A stretch of DNA of 35,033 nt from NCBI RefSeq assembly GCF_000337415.1, contig NZ_AOJD01000076.1, positions 27,190-62,222 of the forward strand, given 5' to 3'. Positions 1-8,279 of this stretch are shown piece after piece. This DNA comes from Halorubrum tebenquichense DSM 14210. Its GTDB lineage: Archaea > Halobacteriota > Halobacteria > Halobacteriales > Haloferacaceae. The notes beneath the pieces are model-generated. The model searched no databases and was not told the origin of the DNA. It saw nothing but the letters and a program-made list of their open reading frames with translations. Both the position numbers and the translations under genes were made by a program. Each line of letters opens with the position of its first letter. Positions within the stretch are counted from its first letter, which is position 1.

Positions 1-139
1 CCTTCGATTCCCACCCCGCCCCGCACCTCACACCTCCCCAGCCTCCTCGGCGGTCCTCCGCTTCGCTTCGGACCGCCGACTCCCTCGCGCGGCGCTCCTC
101 GCGGCCGCCGAGGGCGGCCGCTCGGAGGCGCGCGCCACC
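1..139 (-). repeat. Dispersed two-hairpin intergenic repeat, copy A
   Basis: Read on the minus strand, this matches the elements at 10171 and 15012. It begins with ggtggcgcg (139-131). Next comes a 9-bp hairpin with a 3-base loop (arms 113-121 and 101-109), then a 10-bp hairpin (arms 70-79 and 47-56). It ends in a tail containing ctggggaggtgtgaggtg and a gggtgggaatcgaagg-type end that runs off the window at base 1. No coding sequence is supported here. The stems differ in sequence from the other copies but keep pairing. Confidence 0.8.
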
Positions 140-151
140 GCAGGGACTCGG

Positions 152-1240
152 TTATGCCATGCGTTCCCACGCGAAGTGGACGACGATGCCGGCGACGAAC
201 GCGACGCCGAGGTTCGTCGCTATCGCGAGCAGCCCGATCCCGACCGAGAGGGCGCGGTTCCCGGAGTCGGTGACGTTCCGGGCCAGCGAGACGGCGACGA
301 TGGCGAGCAGCGCGCCGAGCATCGCCAGCGGGAAGGCGGCGACCAGCGCGGGCGTGGCGAACAGGGCGGCGACGAGGTAGCCGACACCCAGCACGACGTT
401 CGCGCCGCCGGTGCGCGCGCCGAACGCGTACTTGCCGGCCACGCCGTCGCAGCCGTGACACATCGGGATCCCGCCCAGCGGCACGGCGATCAGGTTCGTG
501 ATCCCCATGCTCGTCGACAGCTCGTCCGGCGTCACCTCGGCGTCCAGCAGGTCGGCGAAGAGGAGCGAGGTCGCGAGCGCGGCGTTCCCGATGGTCATCG
601 CCAGCTGCGCGACCGCGCCGTCGAGGGTGGCGCGCGTGAGCGCCTCGCCGAACGCGGGCGTCGGGGGCGCGCCGGGCAGGCGGGGGGTCGGCACGCCGGC
701 GACGACGAGCGCGGTCGCGACGCCGACGAGCGCGACGGCCAGCGCGCTCGCCTTCCCGCGGCCCGCGAGCGCGAGCGCGGCGGCGACCGCGACGCCGACG
801 AGCGCCACCGCCGGGTCCTCGACCGCGAGTCCGATCCCCGTCTCCAGGAGGACGAGCCCGACCGCGAACTGGACCCCGCGGATCACCGGCTCGCCGATCC
901 ACCGCTCGACGTACGCGAGCGTCCCCGTGAGCCCGATCGCGAGCAGCAGGACCCCGAGGACCAGCCCCGCGAGCGCGAGTTCGGCGTAGGTCAGCGCGCC
1001 GGCGATGGCGAGCGCGGCCAGCGCCTTCATCGGCTCGACCGACACCGGCAGGCCGTACCGGACCCCCCAGACGACCTGGAAGACGCCGAACGCGACCAGC
1101 GCGTGCGGCAGCGACACGTCCGTCAGGAGCGCCAGCGCGACGACGAGCGGGATGACGGTAATCGAATCCCCTATCGCGCCGGTGACGGCCCCGGATCCGA
1201 ACGCGACGGACCGACGCGCCTTCGAAGCGGATGCTGTCAC
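152..1240 (-). CDS. MOT1-family molybdate (sulfate-type) transporter
   Basis: A 362-residue integral membrane protein with about ten hydrophobic segments that resembles the MOT1 branch of SulP-like anion transporters. Visible family features are the N-terminal GAIGDSITVIPLVVAL segment, the GLPVSVEPMKALAA segment, and a C-terminal PMCHGCDGVAGKYAFGARTG motif (about residues 258-277), which is the second conserved MOT1 motif. Family members import molybdate with high affinity, and substrate choice against sulfate or tungstate cannot be read here. The start is a GTG at 1240-1238, and the predicted first residues lead straight into the first conserved membrane region. It is separated from the upstream minus-strand gene by 105 bases, so it may be transcribed on its own. 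A mobA gene for molybdenum cofactor lies elsewhere in the window but is not linked to it. Confidence 0.85.
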   Translation of the reverse strand: MTASASKARRSVAFGSGAVTGAIGDSITVIPLVVALALLTDVSLPHALVAFGVFQVVWGVRYGLPVSVEPMKALAALAIAGALTYAELALAGLVLGVLLLAIGLTGTLAYVERWIGEPVIRGVQFAVGLVLLETGIGLAVEDPAVALVGVAVAAALALAGRGKASALAVALVGVATALVVAGVPTPRLPGAPPTPAFGEALTRATLDGAVAQLAMTIGNAALATSLLFADLLDAEVTPDELSTSMGITNLIAVPLGGIPMCHGCDGVAGKYAFGARTGGANVVLGVGYLVAALFATPALVAAFPLAMLGALLAIVAVSLARNVTDSGNRALSVGIGLLAIATNLGVAFVAGIVVHFAWERMA

Positions 1241-1345
1241 GTGATATCCGCTCTATCGGGCGGACGTGCTTGAACGTGTTCAGAAATCGGGCGGGGTCAC
1301 TCGGCGGTCTCGAAGAAACCGATTTAGATTACTCCGGCGCGCGGA

Positions 1346-1981
1346 CTACTCCCCGTCGAAGGCGGGGTCGTCCGCGTCGATCATCGGACAGTTCCGGACC
1401 CGGAACCGGGAGAAGTCGACCGACTCGACGATCTCGGTCCCCTCGTGGGTACACGCCGTCTCCGGCGGTTCGGAGAAGTGCGGACACTGCTGGCAGTAGC
1501 TCCGCTTGTCGATCACGCGCTCGTCGCCGGCCGCCGCGCCCCTCGGTCCCGGACCGCCGGACTGCGTCGCCGCGTCTCCGGCCTCGCCGCCGCCCGCGAC
1601 CCCGGCGTCGAACTCGGCTGCGCCGCCCCCGACCGAGGTCTCCTCGTCGAGCGCGTCCCACACGTCCTCCTCGCCGACGTCGCCGACGTCCATCGACTCG
1701 AAGGGATCCCCCTCGCCGGCCGCGTCCCCGGAGTCCGCGTCCAGTTCGGCGAACGGGTCGTCCGCCGGCGCACCCGGTTCCGGGTCCGCGTCCGAGTCTA
1801 CATTCGCGCGCGAGGACGCGTCGGATCCCCCGTCGTCGACGCCCTCGTCGCCGAGCGCCGCGAAGGGGTCGTCGGGGTCGTCGAGGTGCTCGTCGTCGAG
1901 GGAACCGTCCGCGAAGGGGTCGCGGTCGGAGCGGTCCCCGCCGTCGCCCTCGGAGTCGTCGTCCGAGCGGTCGCCGCTCAT
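1346..1981 (-). CDS. Acidic haloarchaeal protein with C-terminal Cys/His cluster
   Basis: A 211-residue protein of unknown function. Residues 1-150 are low-complexity, rich in Asp, Gly and Ser, with repeated DPFA/DPFE-type motifs (DDPFAALGD, DDPFAELDA, GDPFESMD). The last 50 residues are ordered and contain C163xxC166, C177xH179 and C198, a possible zinc-binding knuckle (CQQCPHFSEPPETACTH). It starts at an ATG that overlaps the stop of the upstream coiled-coil gene (ATGA), so the two are translationally coupled and probably act together. The sequence gives no enzymatic motif. The Cys cluster could bind zinc or, less likely, an Fe-S centre. Confidence 0.75.
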   Translation of the reverse strand: MSGDRSDDDSEGDGGDRSDRDPFADGSLDDEHLDDPDDPFAALGDEGVDDGGSDASSRANVDSDADPEPGAPADDPFAELDADSGDAAGEGDPFESMDVGDVGEEDVWDALDEETSVGGGAAEFDAGVAGGGEAGDAATQSGGPGPRGAAAGDERVIDKRSYCQQCPHFSEPPETACTHEGTEIVESVDFSRFRVRNCPMIDADDPAFDGE

Positions 1982-2952
1982 CGGCGGTCCCCGTCGGGTC
2001 CGCCGTCGCTCGCGGCGGCGTTCGTCCCGTCGGCCGATCGACTCGCCCCGTCGCGGTCGCCGTCCGCGACGTCGCCGTCGATGGCGGGCCGGTCACCGAC
2101 GAGGAGCCGCGACGTGCCGAGGAAGCCGGTGTTCGGCTCCAGGTCCTCGAACCGACGCCCGCAGTGGGGGCACTCCGGCGTCGACAGCAGACCGAGTTCC
2201 ACGCCCCCGCCACAGCGGTCGCAGTCGGCGGTCCGCACGCCGTGCCGGTTCGCCGTCCGCGTCAGCGCGTCCAGCCGCTCGCGGTCGGCGCGGTCGCGCT
2301 CGGCGGCGTCGAGCCGGCGTTTGACCTTGACGACCGCGTTCGCGACCCGGGAGAGCTTGTCGTCGATATCGGACAGGTCGTCGGCGGAGATGCCGGCCAC
2401 CTCGGACTCGATGCTCGCCACGCGCTCGTCGAGGTCGTCGGTGCGAGCGTCGACCCCGGTGATCCGTTCGTCGACGCGGTCGTCGAGGGCGTCGATCCGC
2501 TCGCGGAGGGCGTCCAGTTCGTCGAGCCGCTGGTCGAGGGCGTCGAGCCGGTCGGCGAGGTCGTCGACCCGCTCCGAGGAGGCGGAGTCGGCGATCGCCG
2601 CGTCGAAGCGATCCAGCCGGGCGGCGGTCGCCTCCAGTTCGTCGGCGAGTTCGTCGAGTCGGTCCGCGTCCGCCGCGTCCCCGTCTGCGTCGCCCTCCCC
2701 GGCTTCGAGCGACTCCACCTCCCGGTAGAGGTCGACGAACCGCTCGCGGAGGTCGGCGACCTTCTCGTCGAGGTCCGCGTCGAGGTCGTCGAGGCGCGCC
2801 TCCAGCGCCGCCACCTCCTCGGCGTCCGGGACGTCGATCCCCTCGGACTCCGCGAGGGCGACGAGCGCGCGCTTGAGGAGCTCCTCGCGGCTCACGCCGG
2901 CGTCCTCCGCAGCGGCGTCAAGGGCGGCGGCCGCCGTATCGGGGTCGCTCAT
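1978..2952 (-). CDS. Coiled-coil protein with C-terminal zinc ribbon
   Basis: A 324-residue soluble protein. The N-terminus (about residues 1-40) is a helical segment with ATLDAAAEDAGVSREEL-like spacing as in small helix-turn-helix or CopG-like domains. Residues 45-230 are almost continuous heptad-rich coiled coil (repeated LDDLDADLDEKV, LADRLDALDQRLDEL). Residues about 240-268 hold a CDRC...CPHC zinc ribbon, followed by an acidic tail. It is the first gene of a two-gene unit and overlaps the next gene by four bases. Upstream, a GGAGGA Shine-Dalgarno lies seven bases before the ATG and a TTAAGTA-type TATA box lies about 44 bases upstream, so this transcript has a short leader, unlike most genes here. 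No precise function is recognised; a structural or DNA-associated role is only a guess. Confidence 0.75.
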   Translation of the reverse strand: MSDPDTAAAALDAAAEDAGVSREELLKRALVALAESEGIDVPDAEEVAALEARLDDLDADLDEKVADLRERFVDLYREVESLEAGEGDADGDAADADRLDELADELEATAARLDRFDAAIADSASSERVDDLADRLDALDQRLDELDALRERIDALDDRVDERITGVDARTDDLDERVASIESEVAGISADDLSDIDDKLSRVANAVVKVKRRLDAAERDRADRERLDALTRTANRHGVRTADCDRCGGGVELGLLSTPECPHCGRRFEDLEPNTGFLGTSRLLVGDRPAIDGDVADGDRDGASRSADGTNAAASDGGPDGDRR

Positions 2953-3081
2953 CGCGGGTCCTCCGTCATCTACGTGCCGTTGCGCCGCGAGGCTTAAGTA
3001 ACCTGCCGCGGCGTTCTCCCGATCGATACTCGGCGTGGGGAGCGAGAGGACGGTTCGGATCGGCCGACGGAGCGGCGTTCG

Positions 3082-3918
3082 CTACCGGATCTTGCGCACG
3101 TCGCTGATGTCGAACCCGCCCTCGTGGATCTCGGTCTCGAAGCGGACGATGTTCTCGGCCTCCAGCCGGGAGAGCACGCCGCGGAACTCGCGGACGAACA
3201 TGGTCCGGGCGCGCTGGGAGCCGCCGCTCTCCCACGAGAACTGGAGGGTGCCGCCGGCGGCGTCCATCAGCGTGCCGAACTCGCGGTCGCGGAGCGCGTC
3301 GGTGTTCACCAACACGAGGACCAGGGCGTCCCACTCGTAGGCCGCCTTCTTCAGTCCCTTCATCACCATCGCCACGTCGCTCCAGTCGGTGTCGTCGGAG
3401 ACCATCGAGACGAGGTCCGTGACGGAGTCGATACAGACGAGGCTCCCCTGCCCGTGTTCGGAGAGGTAGTCGCCGAACGCGGTGAGCACGTCCTCGTACT
3501 CGCCGCGGTCGCCGAGTTCGGTGATCGACGCCGTCGCCGTCTCATACCAGTCTCGCGGCACCGGCGACAGCTGGAAGTACTCGGGCGAGAGGTCGCGGAA
3601 CTCGATCTCCGAGACCGCCGCGTCGACGATCTCGTCGGCCATCGTGTATCCCATCTCCCGGGTGATCGCGCCGGTGTCGGCCGTGAAGGAGATGTAGTGG
3701 ACGGACTCGGGGACGGACGCGTCCGCGTCGATGTCCCCGTAGTACAGGTCGAACAGCTCCTCGTCGGCGCGCGCTAAGGCGTTCATCGCCGCGCTGGTGT
3801 ACGCGAACTCCCGAGCGCCGGCCCCCGCTTCGCCCGCGAGCAGGACGACGCTCCCCGGGGGTGCGCCGCCGCCGAGGATGGAGTCGAGACGCGCGACCCC
3901 GAACGGAAGACGTGCCAT
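3082..3918 (-). CDS. HTR-like protein, RecA/KaiC-fold ATPase homologue
   Basis: A 278-residue protein with the RecA/KaiC layout: N-terminal FGVARLDSILGGGAPPGSVVLLAG, a P-loop position at residues 29-36 (GEAGAGAR), a Walker-B-like strand SLVCIDSVTDLVS and later VLVLVNTDAL. The P-loop lacks the usual Lys and Ser/Thr (Ala35-Arg36 instead), so ATP binding may be altered or lost. The C-terminal 50 residues (RTMFVREFRGVLSRLEAENIVRFE and after) match the form of haloarchaeal proteins called HTR-like. The start ATG lies three bases past the stop of the upstream beta-RFAP synthase gene, so it is co-transcribed. Its substrate or partner is unknown; a regulatory or sensory role is inferred from related KaiC-like proteins. 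Confidence 0.75.
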   Translation of the reverse strand: MARLPFGVARLDSILGGGAPPGSVVLLAGEAGAGAREFAYTSAAMNALARADEELFDLYYGDIDADASVPESVHYISFTADTGAITREMGYTMADEIVDAAVSEIEFRDLSPEYFQLSPVPRDWYETATASITELGDRGEYEDVLTAFGDYLSEHGQGSLVCIDSVTDLVSMVSDDTDWSDVAMVMKGLKKAAYEWDALVLVLVNTDALRDREFGTLMDAAGGTLQFSWESGGSQRARTMFVREFRGVLSRLEAENIVRFETEIHEGGFDISDVRKIR

Positions 3919-3921
3919 GGC

Positions 3922-5067
3922 TTACGCCCCGTCGCCGCGGGGCTTAGTGTTACCCCTCTCCGAGTCGGTCGATCGCGGATCCGCCCCGTTCCCGTCGGCG
4001 ATCCGTGCGCCGTCGTCGTCGGCCCTCGCGCCGTCCTCGGCGAGCCGCGCGCCCTCGTTCGTCGCTCGGACCACCGACACCGCTCCCCCGACGCCGGCCT
4101 CGCCGAGCGCGCGCTCGCCGGCTTCGGCCGCGGCGTCGGCGTGGGCCGCGTCGGTGACGCCGTACACCGTCGGTCCCCACGAGGACTGGCCCGCGCCGAA
4201 CACCGCCGAGGCTTCCGACAGCGACGCGACGACCTCGCCCACCGGCGGCCGGTAGACGCCGCCCTGCTCGTCGGCGTACCACGCGCCGTTGAGCCGGCCG
4301 ATCTCGGCGACCGCCGCGCCGAACGCCTCCGCGTTCCCCGTCGCGATCGACGGGAGGACGCGCCGGGTGACGATCCCGCCGATCCGGTCGGCGATCGCCG
4401 GCTCCGCGCGCTCGACCGCGGTCCGCATCGCGTCGTCCTCGACCGCCCCGCTCCGGCCGGCGTCCGCGTCCGGCTCGACGAGGAGGAACCGCCAGTCGTC
4501 GGGGACGGCGTGGCGGGCCGCCACCGGCGGGACGGTCCACTCGCCGTCCGCCGGGCGGTCGGTGGTGAAGCGCGCGGTCGGGTGGCCGGCGTCGAGAACG
4601 AACCCGCCCTCCTCGAACGTCGCGACGCCGACGCCGGAGCGCCCGCCGCGGCCGAACGCCGGAGCGCGCTCGCGCACCCGGGCCGGCTCGCCGTGGGCGG
4701 TCGCGACCGCCGCGAGCGTCGCCGCAGCCAGCCGCGTCCCGCTGCCGAGCCCGGCGTGTCGCGGGAGCGACTCGCGGACCGCGACCCGCGCGCCGGCGAC
4801 GCCGAGCAGGTCGGTCGCCGCGGTCGCGTACCCGCGGACGTCCTCGCGCACGGCGCTGGCGGACTCGCGCACGGGGCGGGGGGACTCGGGCGACTCCTCG
4901 GCCGTCGACGCTTCGACCGTCACGTCGACCCCCGAGCCGGGCTCCGCGTCGACGACGACCCGCGGCTCCGCGAGTCCGACGCCGAGCGCGCCGTACAGCC
5001 GCTCGTGCGAGAGGCTGAGGTTACAGAAGCCGAAGTGGAGCCGCGCCCCGACGCTCGCGCGTGCCAT
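3922..5067 (-). CDS. mptG: Beta-ribofuranosylaminobenzene 5'-phosphate synthase
   Basis: A 381-residue GHMP-kinase-fold protein. It contains the N-terminal GARLHFGFCNLS segment, the conserved glycine-rich LPRHAGLGSGTRLA motif at about residues 101-114, GRGGRSGVGVATFEEGGFVLDAG, and a late GAGQSSWGPTVYGV motif. These are typical of beta-RFAP synthase, which condenses p-aminobenzoate-type substrate with PRPP and releases CO2 and PPi in the pathway to tetrahydromethanopterin or related C1-carrier pterins. Haloarchaea carry it although they use folate-like carriers, so the exact product here is inferred. The last 45 residues are an acidic tail of low complexity. A TTTATC box 28 bases upstream of the ATG suggests a leaderless transcript; the HTR-like gene follows three bases after the stop. 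Confidence 0.8.
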   Translation of the reverse strand: MARASVGARLHFGFCNLSLSHERLYGALGVGLAEPRVVVDAEPGSGVDVTVEASTAEESPESPRPVRESASAVREDVRGYATAATDLLGVAGARVAVRESLPRHAGLGSGTRLAAATLAAVATAHGEPARVRERAPAFGRGGRSGVGVATFEEGGFVLDAGHPTARFTTDRPADGEWTVPPVAARHAVPDDWRFLLVEPDADAGRSGAVEDDAMRTAVERAEPAIADRIGGIVTRRVLPSIATGNAEAFGAAVAEIGRLNGAWYADEQGGVYRPPVGEVVASLSEASAVFGAGQSSWGPTVYGVTDAAHADAAAEAGERALGEAGVGGAVSVVRATNEGARLAEDGARADDDGARIADGNGADPRSTDSERGNTKPRGDGA

Positions 5068-5092
5068 CTCGTCCCGACGTTAGGGGCGGACT

Positions 5093-5098
5093 GATAAA
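5093..5098 (-). promoter_or_regulatory. TATA box of the beta-RFAP synthase unit
   Basis: Minus-strand TTTATC centred 28.5 bases before the ATG at 5067. This spacing puts the transcript start at or next to the start codon. Confidence 0.55.
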
Positions 5099-5200
5099 GG
5101 GGTCGTGACCGTGGCGGGAGTTGCCACGGAATTCCCGTGAGGCCGACACTGAGGCGGCCGAACTGGTGCGCTTTTGAACGCGGGGGACCTCACTTCGCGT

Positions 5201-6343
5201 ATGACCGAAACGCTCAGGCTCGCGACCCGCGGGTCGGATCTCGCCCTCCGACAGGCCGAGACCGTCCGCGAGGCGCTGTCGAGCCGTCGCCGCGACGTCG
5301 AACTCCGGCAGGTGGAGACGCGCGGCGACCAGATCCCCGACGAACTGATCCACCGCCTCGGGAAGACGGGGGCGTTCGTGCGCGCCCTCGACGAGGAGGT
5401 GCTCGCCGGCGACGCCGACCTCGCCGTCCACTCGCTGAAGGACCTTCCGACCGAGGAGATGGAGGACTTAGTCGTCGCGGCCGTCCCCGAGCGCGCCCCC
5501 TCGGGCGACGTGGTCGTCACCCCCGACGGACTCGGCATCGAGGACCTCCCCTCGGGGGCCGTCGTCGGCACCGGTTCGCTCCGCCGCGGCGCGCAGATCC
5601 GGGCGGCCCGGCCGGACCTCACCGTCGAACCGATCCGCGGCAACGTCGACACCCGACTGGAGAAACTGCTCGCGCCGGGCCTCCAGGCGGAACACGAGCG
5701 GCGACTGATCGCCGCCGGAGAGATCGCCGCGGAGACGGCGGAGGGCGAGGAGTCCGGGGGCGACGCGGACGAGGGCGACGGAGACGAGGACGGCGAGGAG
5801 TTCGACGAGAGCGTCGAGGAGTGGTTCGACTCGCTGTCGGACCTCGAACGCGCCGCGATGGAGCGGAAGGTCGAGACCGAGTACGACGCGCTCGTCCTCG
5901 CCGAGGCCGGCCTCCGTCGCTCGAATCTCTTCTACGAGGTCGAGACGACGCGGCTCCCGCGCGAGGAGTTCGTCCCCGCGGCGGGACAGGGCGCGATCGC
6001 GGTCACCGCGAGCGACCCCGACGTGATCGAGGCGGTCCGCGAGGCGGTCGATCACCCGCGGACCCGCGTGGCCGTGACCGTCGAGCGGACGATCCTCGGC
6101 GAACTCAACGGCGGCTGCGTCGCGCCGATCGGCGTCTCCGCGCTCGTCAAGGGCGAGCACGTCCACGTCCGGGCGCGGATCCTCTCGACGGACGGGACCG
6201 AGGAGGTGGTCGACACCCGCGACCTCCCGATCCGCTCGCACGCGGCGGCCGCCGCGGAGTTCGCCGCCGACCTCGCGGACCGCGGCGCGGACGACCTGAT
6301 CGCCGAGGCGCGCGAGGAGGCGGGGGCGGAGAGCGATGAGTGA
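5201..6343 (+). CDS. hemC: Hydroxymethylbilane synthase (porphobilinogen deaminase)
   Basis: HemC polymerises four porphobilinogens into hydroxymethylbilane, an early common step of heme, siroheme and cobalamin synthesis. The 380-residue protein shows LRLATRGSDLALRQAE at the N-terminus, HSLKDLPTE, GTGSLRRGAQIRA, PIRGNVDTRLEKL and the cofactor-binding Cys306 in LNGGCVAPIGV. Residues about 176-210 are an acidic insertion (rich in Asp, Glu and Gly) that bacterial enzymes lack and that looks like a haloarchaeal adaptation. The ATG at 5201 was chosen over a TTG 27 bases upstream because the conserved N-terminus starts just after it and a TTTTGAA box lies about 27 bases before it. The next gene starts inside its last codons (8-base overlap). 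Confidence 0.93.
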   Translation: MTETLRLATRGSDLALRQAETVREALSSRRRDVELRQVETRGDQIPDELIHRLGKTGAFVRALDEEVLAGDADLAVHSLKDLPTEEMEDLVVAAVPERAPSGDVVVTPDGLGIEDLPSGAVVGTGSLRRGAQIRAARPDLTVEPIRGNVDTRLEKLLAPGLQAEHERRLIAAGEIAAETAEGEESGGDADEGDGDEDGEEFDESVEEWFDSLSDLERAAMERKVETEYDALVLAEAGLRRSNLFYEVETTRLPREEFVPAAGQGAIAVTASDPDVIEAVREAVDHPRTRVAVTVERTILGELNGGCVAPIGVSALVKGEHVHVRARILSTDGTEEVVDTRDLPIRSHAAAAAEFAADLADRGADDLIAEAREEAGAESDE

Positions 6344-7271
6344 GGGCGACGACGGCACCGGGACCGGGCCGAGGGCCGGCGGCGACGAGCCGCCGACCCG
6401 CGGCCGCGAGGACGCGGTCGGCACAGTCTTCCTCGTCGGGTCCGGCCCGGGCGACCCGGACCTGCTGACGGTGAAGGCGAAGCGGCTGATCGAGTCGGCC
6501 GACGTGGTCCTCCACGACAAGCTCCCCGGCCCGGAGATCCTCGGCGAGATCCCCGAGGCGAAACGCGAGGACGTGGGGAAACGCGCCGGCGGCGAGTGGA
6601 CGCCCCAGGAGTACACGAACCGGCGCATGGTCGAACTGGCCGAGGCGGGGAACCGCGTCGTCCGGCTGAAGGGCGGCGACCCGTTCGTCTTCGGCCGCGG
6701 CGGCGAGGAGGCGGAGCACCTCGCCGAGGCCGGGATCCCCTTCGAGGTCGTCCCCGGCGTCACCTCCGCTATCGCCGGGCCGGCGGTCGCCGGGATCCCG
6801 GTGACCCACCGCGACCACGCCTCGTCGGTCTCGTTCGTCACGGGCCACGAGGACCCGACGAAAGAGGAGTCCGCCGTGGACTGGGACGCGCTCGCGGCGA
6901 CCGGCGGGACCATCGTCGTGCTGATGGGCGTCGGCAAGCTGCCGGCGTACACCGCCGAACTCCGCGACGCCGGCCTCGACGGCGACACGCCGGTCGCCCT
7001 CGTCGAGCGCGCCACCTGGCCCGACATGCGGGTCGCGGCCGGCACGCTCGACACCATCGTCGAGGCCCGAGACGAGGCGGGGATCGAGCCGCCCGCGATC
7101 ACCGTGATCGGCGACGTGGCCGCGACCCGCGACCGCGTCGTGACCTTCCTCGAAAACGCCGGCTCCGCGCCGGTCCGGTCGGCGAGCGAGGACGACGCCC
7201 CGGCGGAGGAAAGCGCTTCGACGGAGGGCGACGGAGACGACGCGCCGACCGGCGGAGGTGACGAGACGTGA
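6336..7271 (+). CDS. cobA: Uroporphyrinogen-III C-methyltransferase (SUMT)
   Basis: SAM-dependent enzyme that methylates uroporphyrinogen III at C2 and C7 to give precorrin-2, the branch toward siroheme, cobalamin and the archaeal heme route. The 311 residues hold the family motifs VGSGPGDPDLLTVKA (34-48), VRLKGGDPFVFGRGGEE (about 110-126), VPGVTSAIAGPAVAGIPVTHR and GTIVVLMGVGKL. The first 28 residues and the last 40 are acidic, low-complexity extensions. It starts at an ATG within the end of hemC and its TGA overlaps the GTG of hemD, so the three genes form one coupled operon. It could be named cobA or sumT; no siroheme synthase domain is fused to it. Confidence 0.92.
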   Translation: MSEGDDGTGTGPRAGGDEPPTRGREDAVGTVFLVGSGPGDPDLLTVKAKRLIESADVVLHDKLPGPEILGEIPEAKREDVGKRAGGEWTPQEYTNRRMVELAEAGNRVVRLKGGDPFVFGRGGEEAEHLAEAGIPFEVVPGVTSAIAGPAVAGIPVTHRDHASSVSFVTGHEDPTKEESAVDWDALAATGGTIVVLMGVGKLPAYTAELRDAGLDGDTPVALVERATWPDMRVAAGTLDTIVEARDEAGIEPPAITVIGDVAATRDRVVTFLENAGSAPVRSASEDDAPAEESASTEGDGDDAPTGGGDET

Positions 7272-8038
7272 GCGACGACGGGGACCGGGGGCCGCGTGTG
7301 GCGGTCTTCCGCCCGGACGACGAGCGGATCGAGACGGCGGTCGAACTGCTCCGGTCGCTCGGCGCGGACCCGGTCGCGGACCCGATGCTCGAAGTCGAGC
7401 CGACGGGGGCCGTCCCGGAGGGCGCGCCGCTCGTCGTCCTCACGAGCAAGACCGGCGTCGAACTGGCCGCCGAGGCGGGCTGGGAGCCGGGCGACGCCGA
7501 CCTCGCGGCCATCGGGCCGGCGACCGCGGCGGCCGCCCGCGAGGCGGGCTGGACCGTCGACGTGGTCCCCGAGGAGTACACCTCGGCCGGCCTCGTCGCG
7601 GCGCTCGAACCGCGCGTCGCGGGCGGGCGCGTCGTCGTCGCCCGCTCCGACCACGGGAGCGACGTGCTGCTCGACGGGCTCCGCGAGGCCGGCGCTGACG
7701 TGACCGAAACCGTGCTGTACCGGCTCTCTCGACCGGGGGACGCGGGCGACTCGGCGACGGCGGCGGCAGCTGGGGACCTCGACGCTGTCGCGTTCACCTC
7801 CTCGCTGACGGTCGAGAACTTCCTCGCGGCGGCCGCCGACCGCGGCGTCGGCGACGAGGCGCGCGCCGGGCTGGCGGACGCGGTCGTCGGCGCGATCGGT
7901 CCCCCGACCGCCGAGGCGGCCGCCGAGAACGGCGTCGAAGTCGACGTGGTCCCCGACGAGGCGTCCTTCGAGGCGCTCGCGACCGCGGTCGTCGACGCCC
8001 TCGACGGCCAGAGCGGGGGGGACGCCGACCGACGGTAG
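7268..8038 (+). CDS. hemD: Uroporphyrinogen-III synthase
   Basis: HemD closes and inverts ring D of hydroxymethylbilane to form uroporphyrinogen III, the substrate of the methyltransferase encoded just upstream. The 256-residue protein has the loose two-lobe pattern of the family: an N-terminal VAVFRPDDERIETAVELLRSLGADPVADPMLEVEP segment, LVVLTSKTGVELAAEA, VARSDHGSDVLLDGLREAGADVTETVLYRL, AFTSSLTVENFL, and AIGPPTAEAAAENGVEVDVVPDEASFEALATAVV near the end. HemD sequences diverge strongly, so operon position is part of the evidence. The GTG start overlaps the previous TGA by four bases (GTGA), and no better start lies downstream before the first beta strand. Confidence 0.9.
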   Translation: MSDDGDRGPRVAVFRPDDERIETAVELLRSLGADPVADPMLEVEPTGAVPEGAPLVVLTSKTGVELAAEAGWEPGDADLAAIGPATAAAAREAGWTVDVVPEEYTSAGLVAALEPRVAGGRVVVARSDHGSDVLLDGLREAGADVTETVLYRLSRPGDAGDSATAAAAGDLDAVAFTSSLTVENFLAAAADRGVGDEARAGLADAVVGAIGPPTAEAAAENGVEVDVVPDEASFEALATAVVDALDGQSGGDADRR

Positions 8039-8165
8039 CCCCGTTCGCCCGTCGGGGTCGGTCCGGTCGACGTACCGCGGAGGCGACACGTCTGCGAGCC
8101 GACCGTCGGTTCCGAATCTCTCGGGCGAAAACGTGACCCGGCGGGCTCGTGGACGGTCGCGGGAG

Positions 8166-8186
8166 AACCCGTATTAAGGGGGTTTT
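8166..8186 (+). terminator. Possible terminator after hemD
   Basis: Five-base arms AACCC and GGGTT around a nine-base loop, followed by a short T run (8183-8186). It lies about 130 bases past the hemD stop. The stem and T tract are both short, so this is a weak call. Confidence 0.25.
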
Positions 8187-8221
8187 CGGCGCAGTTCGCG
8201 GAGCCGACGTGTCCGCCTCGG

Positions 8222-8269
8222 TATCAGTAGTGATATTCTAAGCCGCAGTTTTATAATCAGGAGTGTGAT
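8222..8269 (+). promoter_or_regulatory. Promoter with two operator-like inverted repeats
   Basis: A TTTATA box (8250-8255) is centred 27.5 bases before the ATG at 8280. Two related inverted repeats flank it. TATCA-gtag-TGATA at 8222-8235 sits just upstream of the box, and ATCA-ggagtg-TGAT at 8256-8269 sits between the box and the start. Both share an ATCAGnAGTG core. The layout suits binding by a dimeric regulator at both sites, but no regulator is identified. Confidence 0.5.
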
Positions 8270-8279
8270 ATCGGAGGGC

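Noticed and set aside
176-1273. Long plus-strand frame opposite the transporter
   Set aside because: It is Arg/Asp-rich nonsense typical of the antisense of GC-rich genes; the minus strand encodes a clear MOT1 transporter.
5468-8089. 873-codon minus-strand frame opposite hemC-SUMT-hemD
   Set aside because: It has no recognisable domain and lies fully opposite three conserved overlapping genes; open only because of GC bias.
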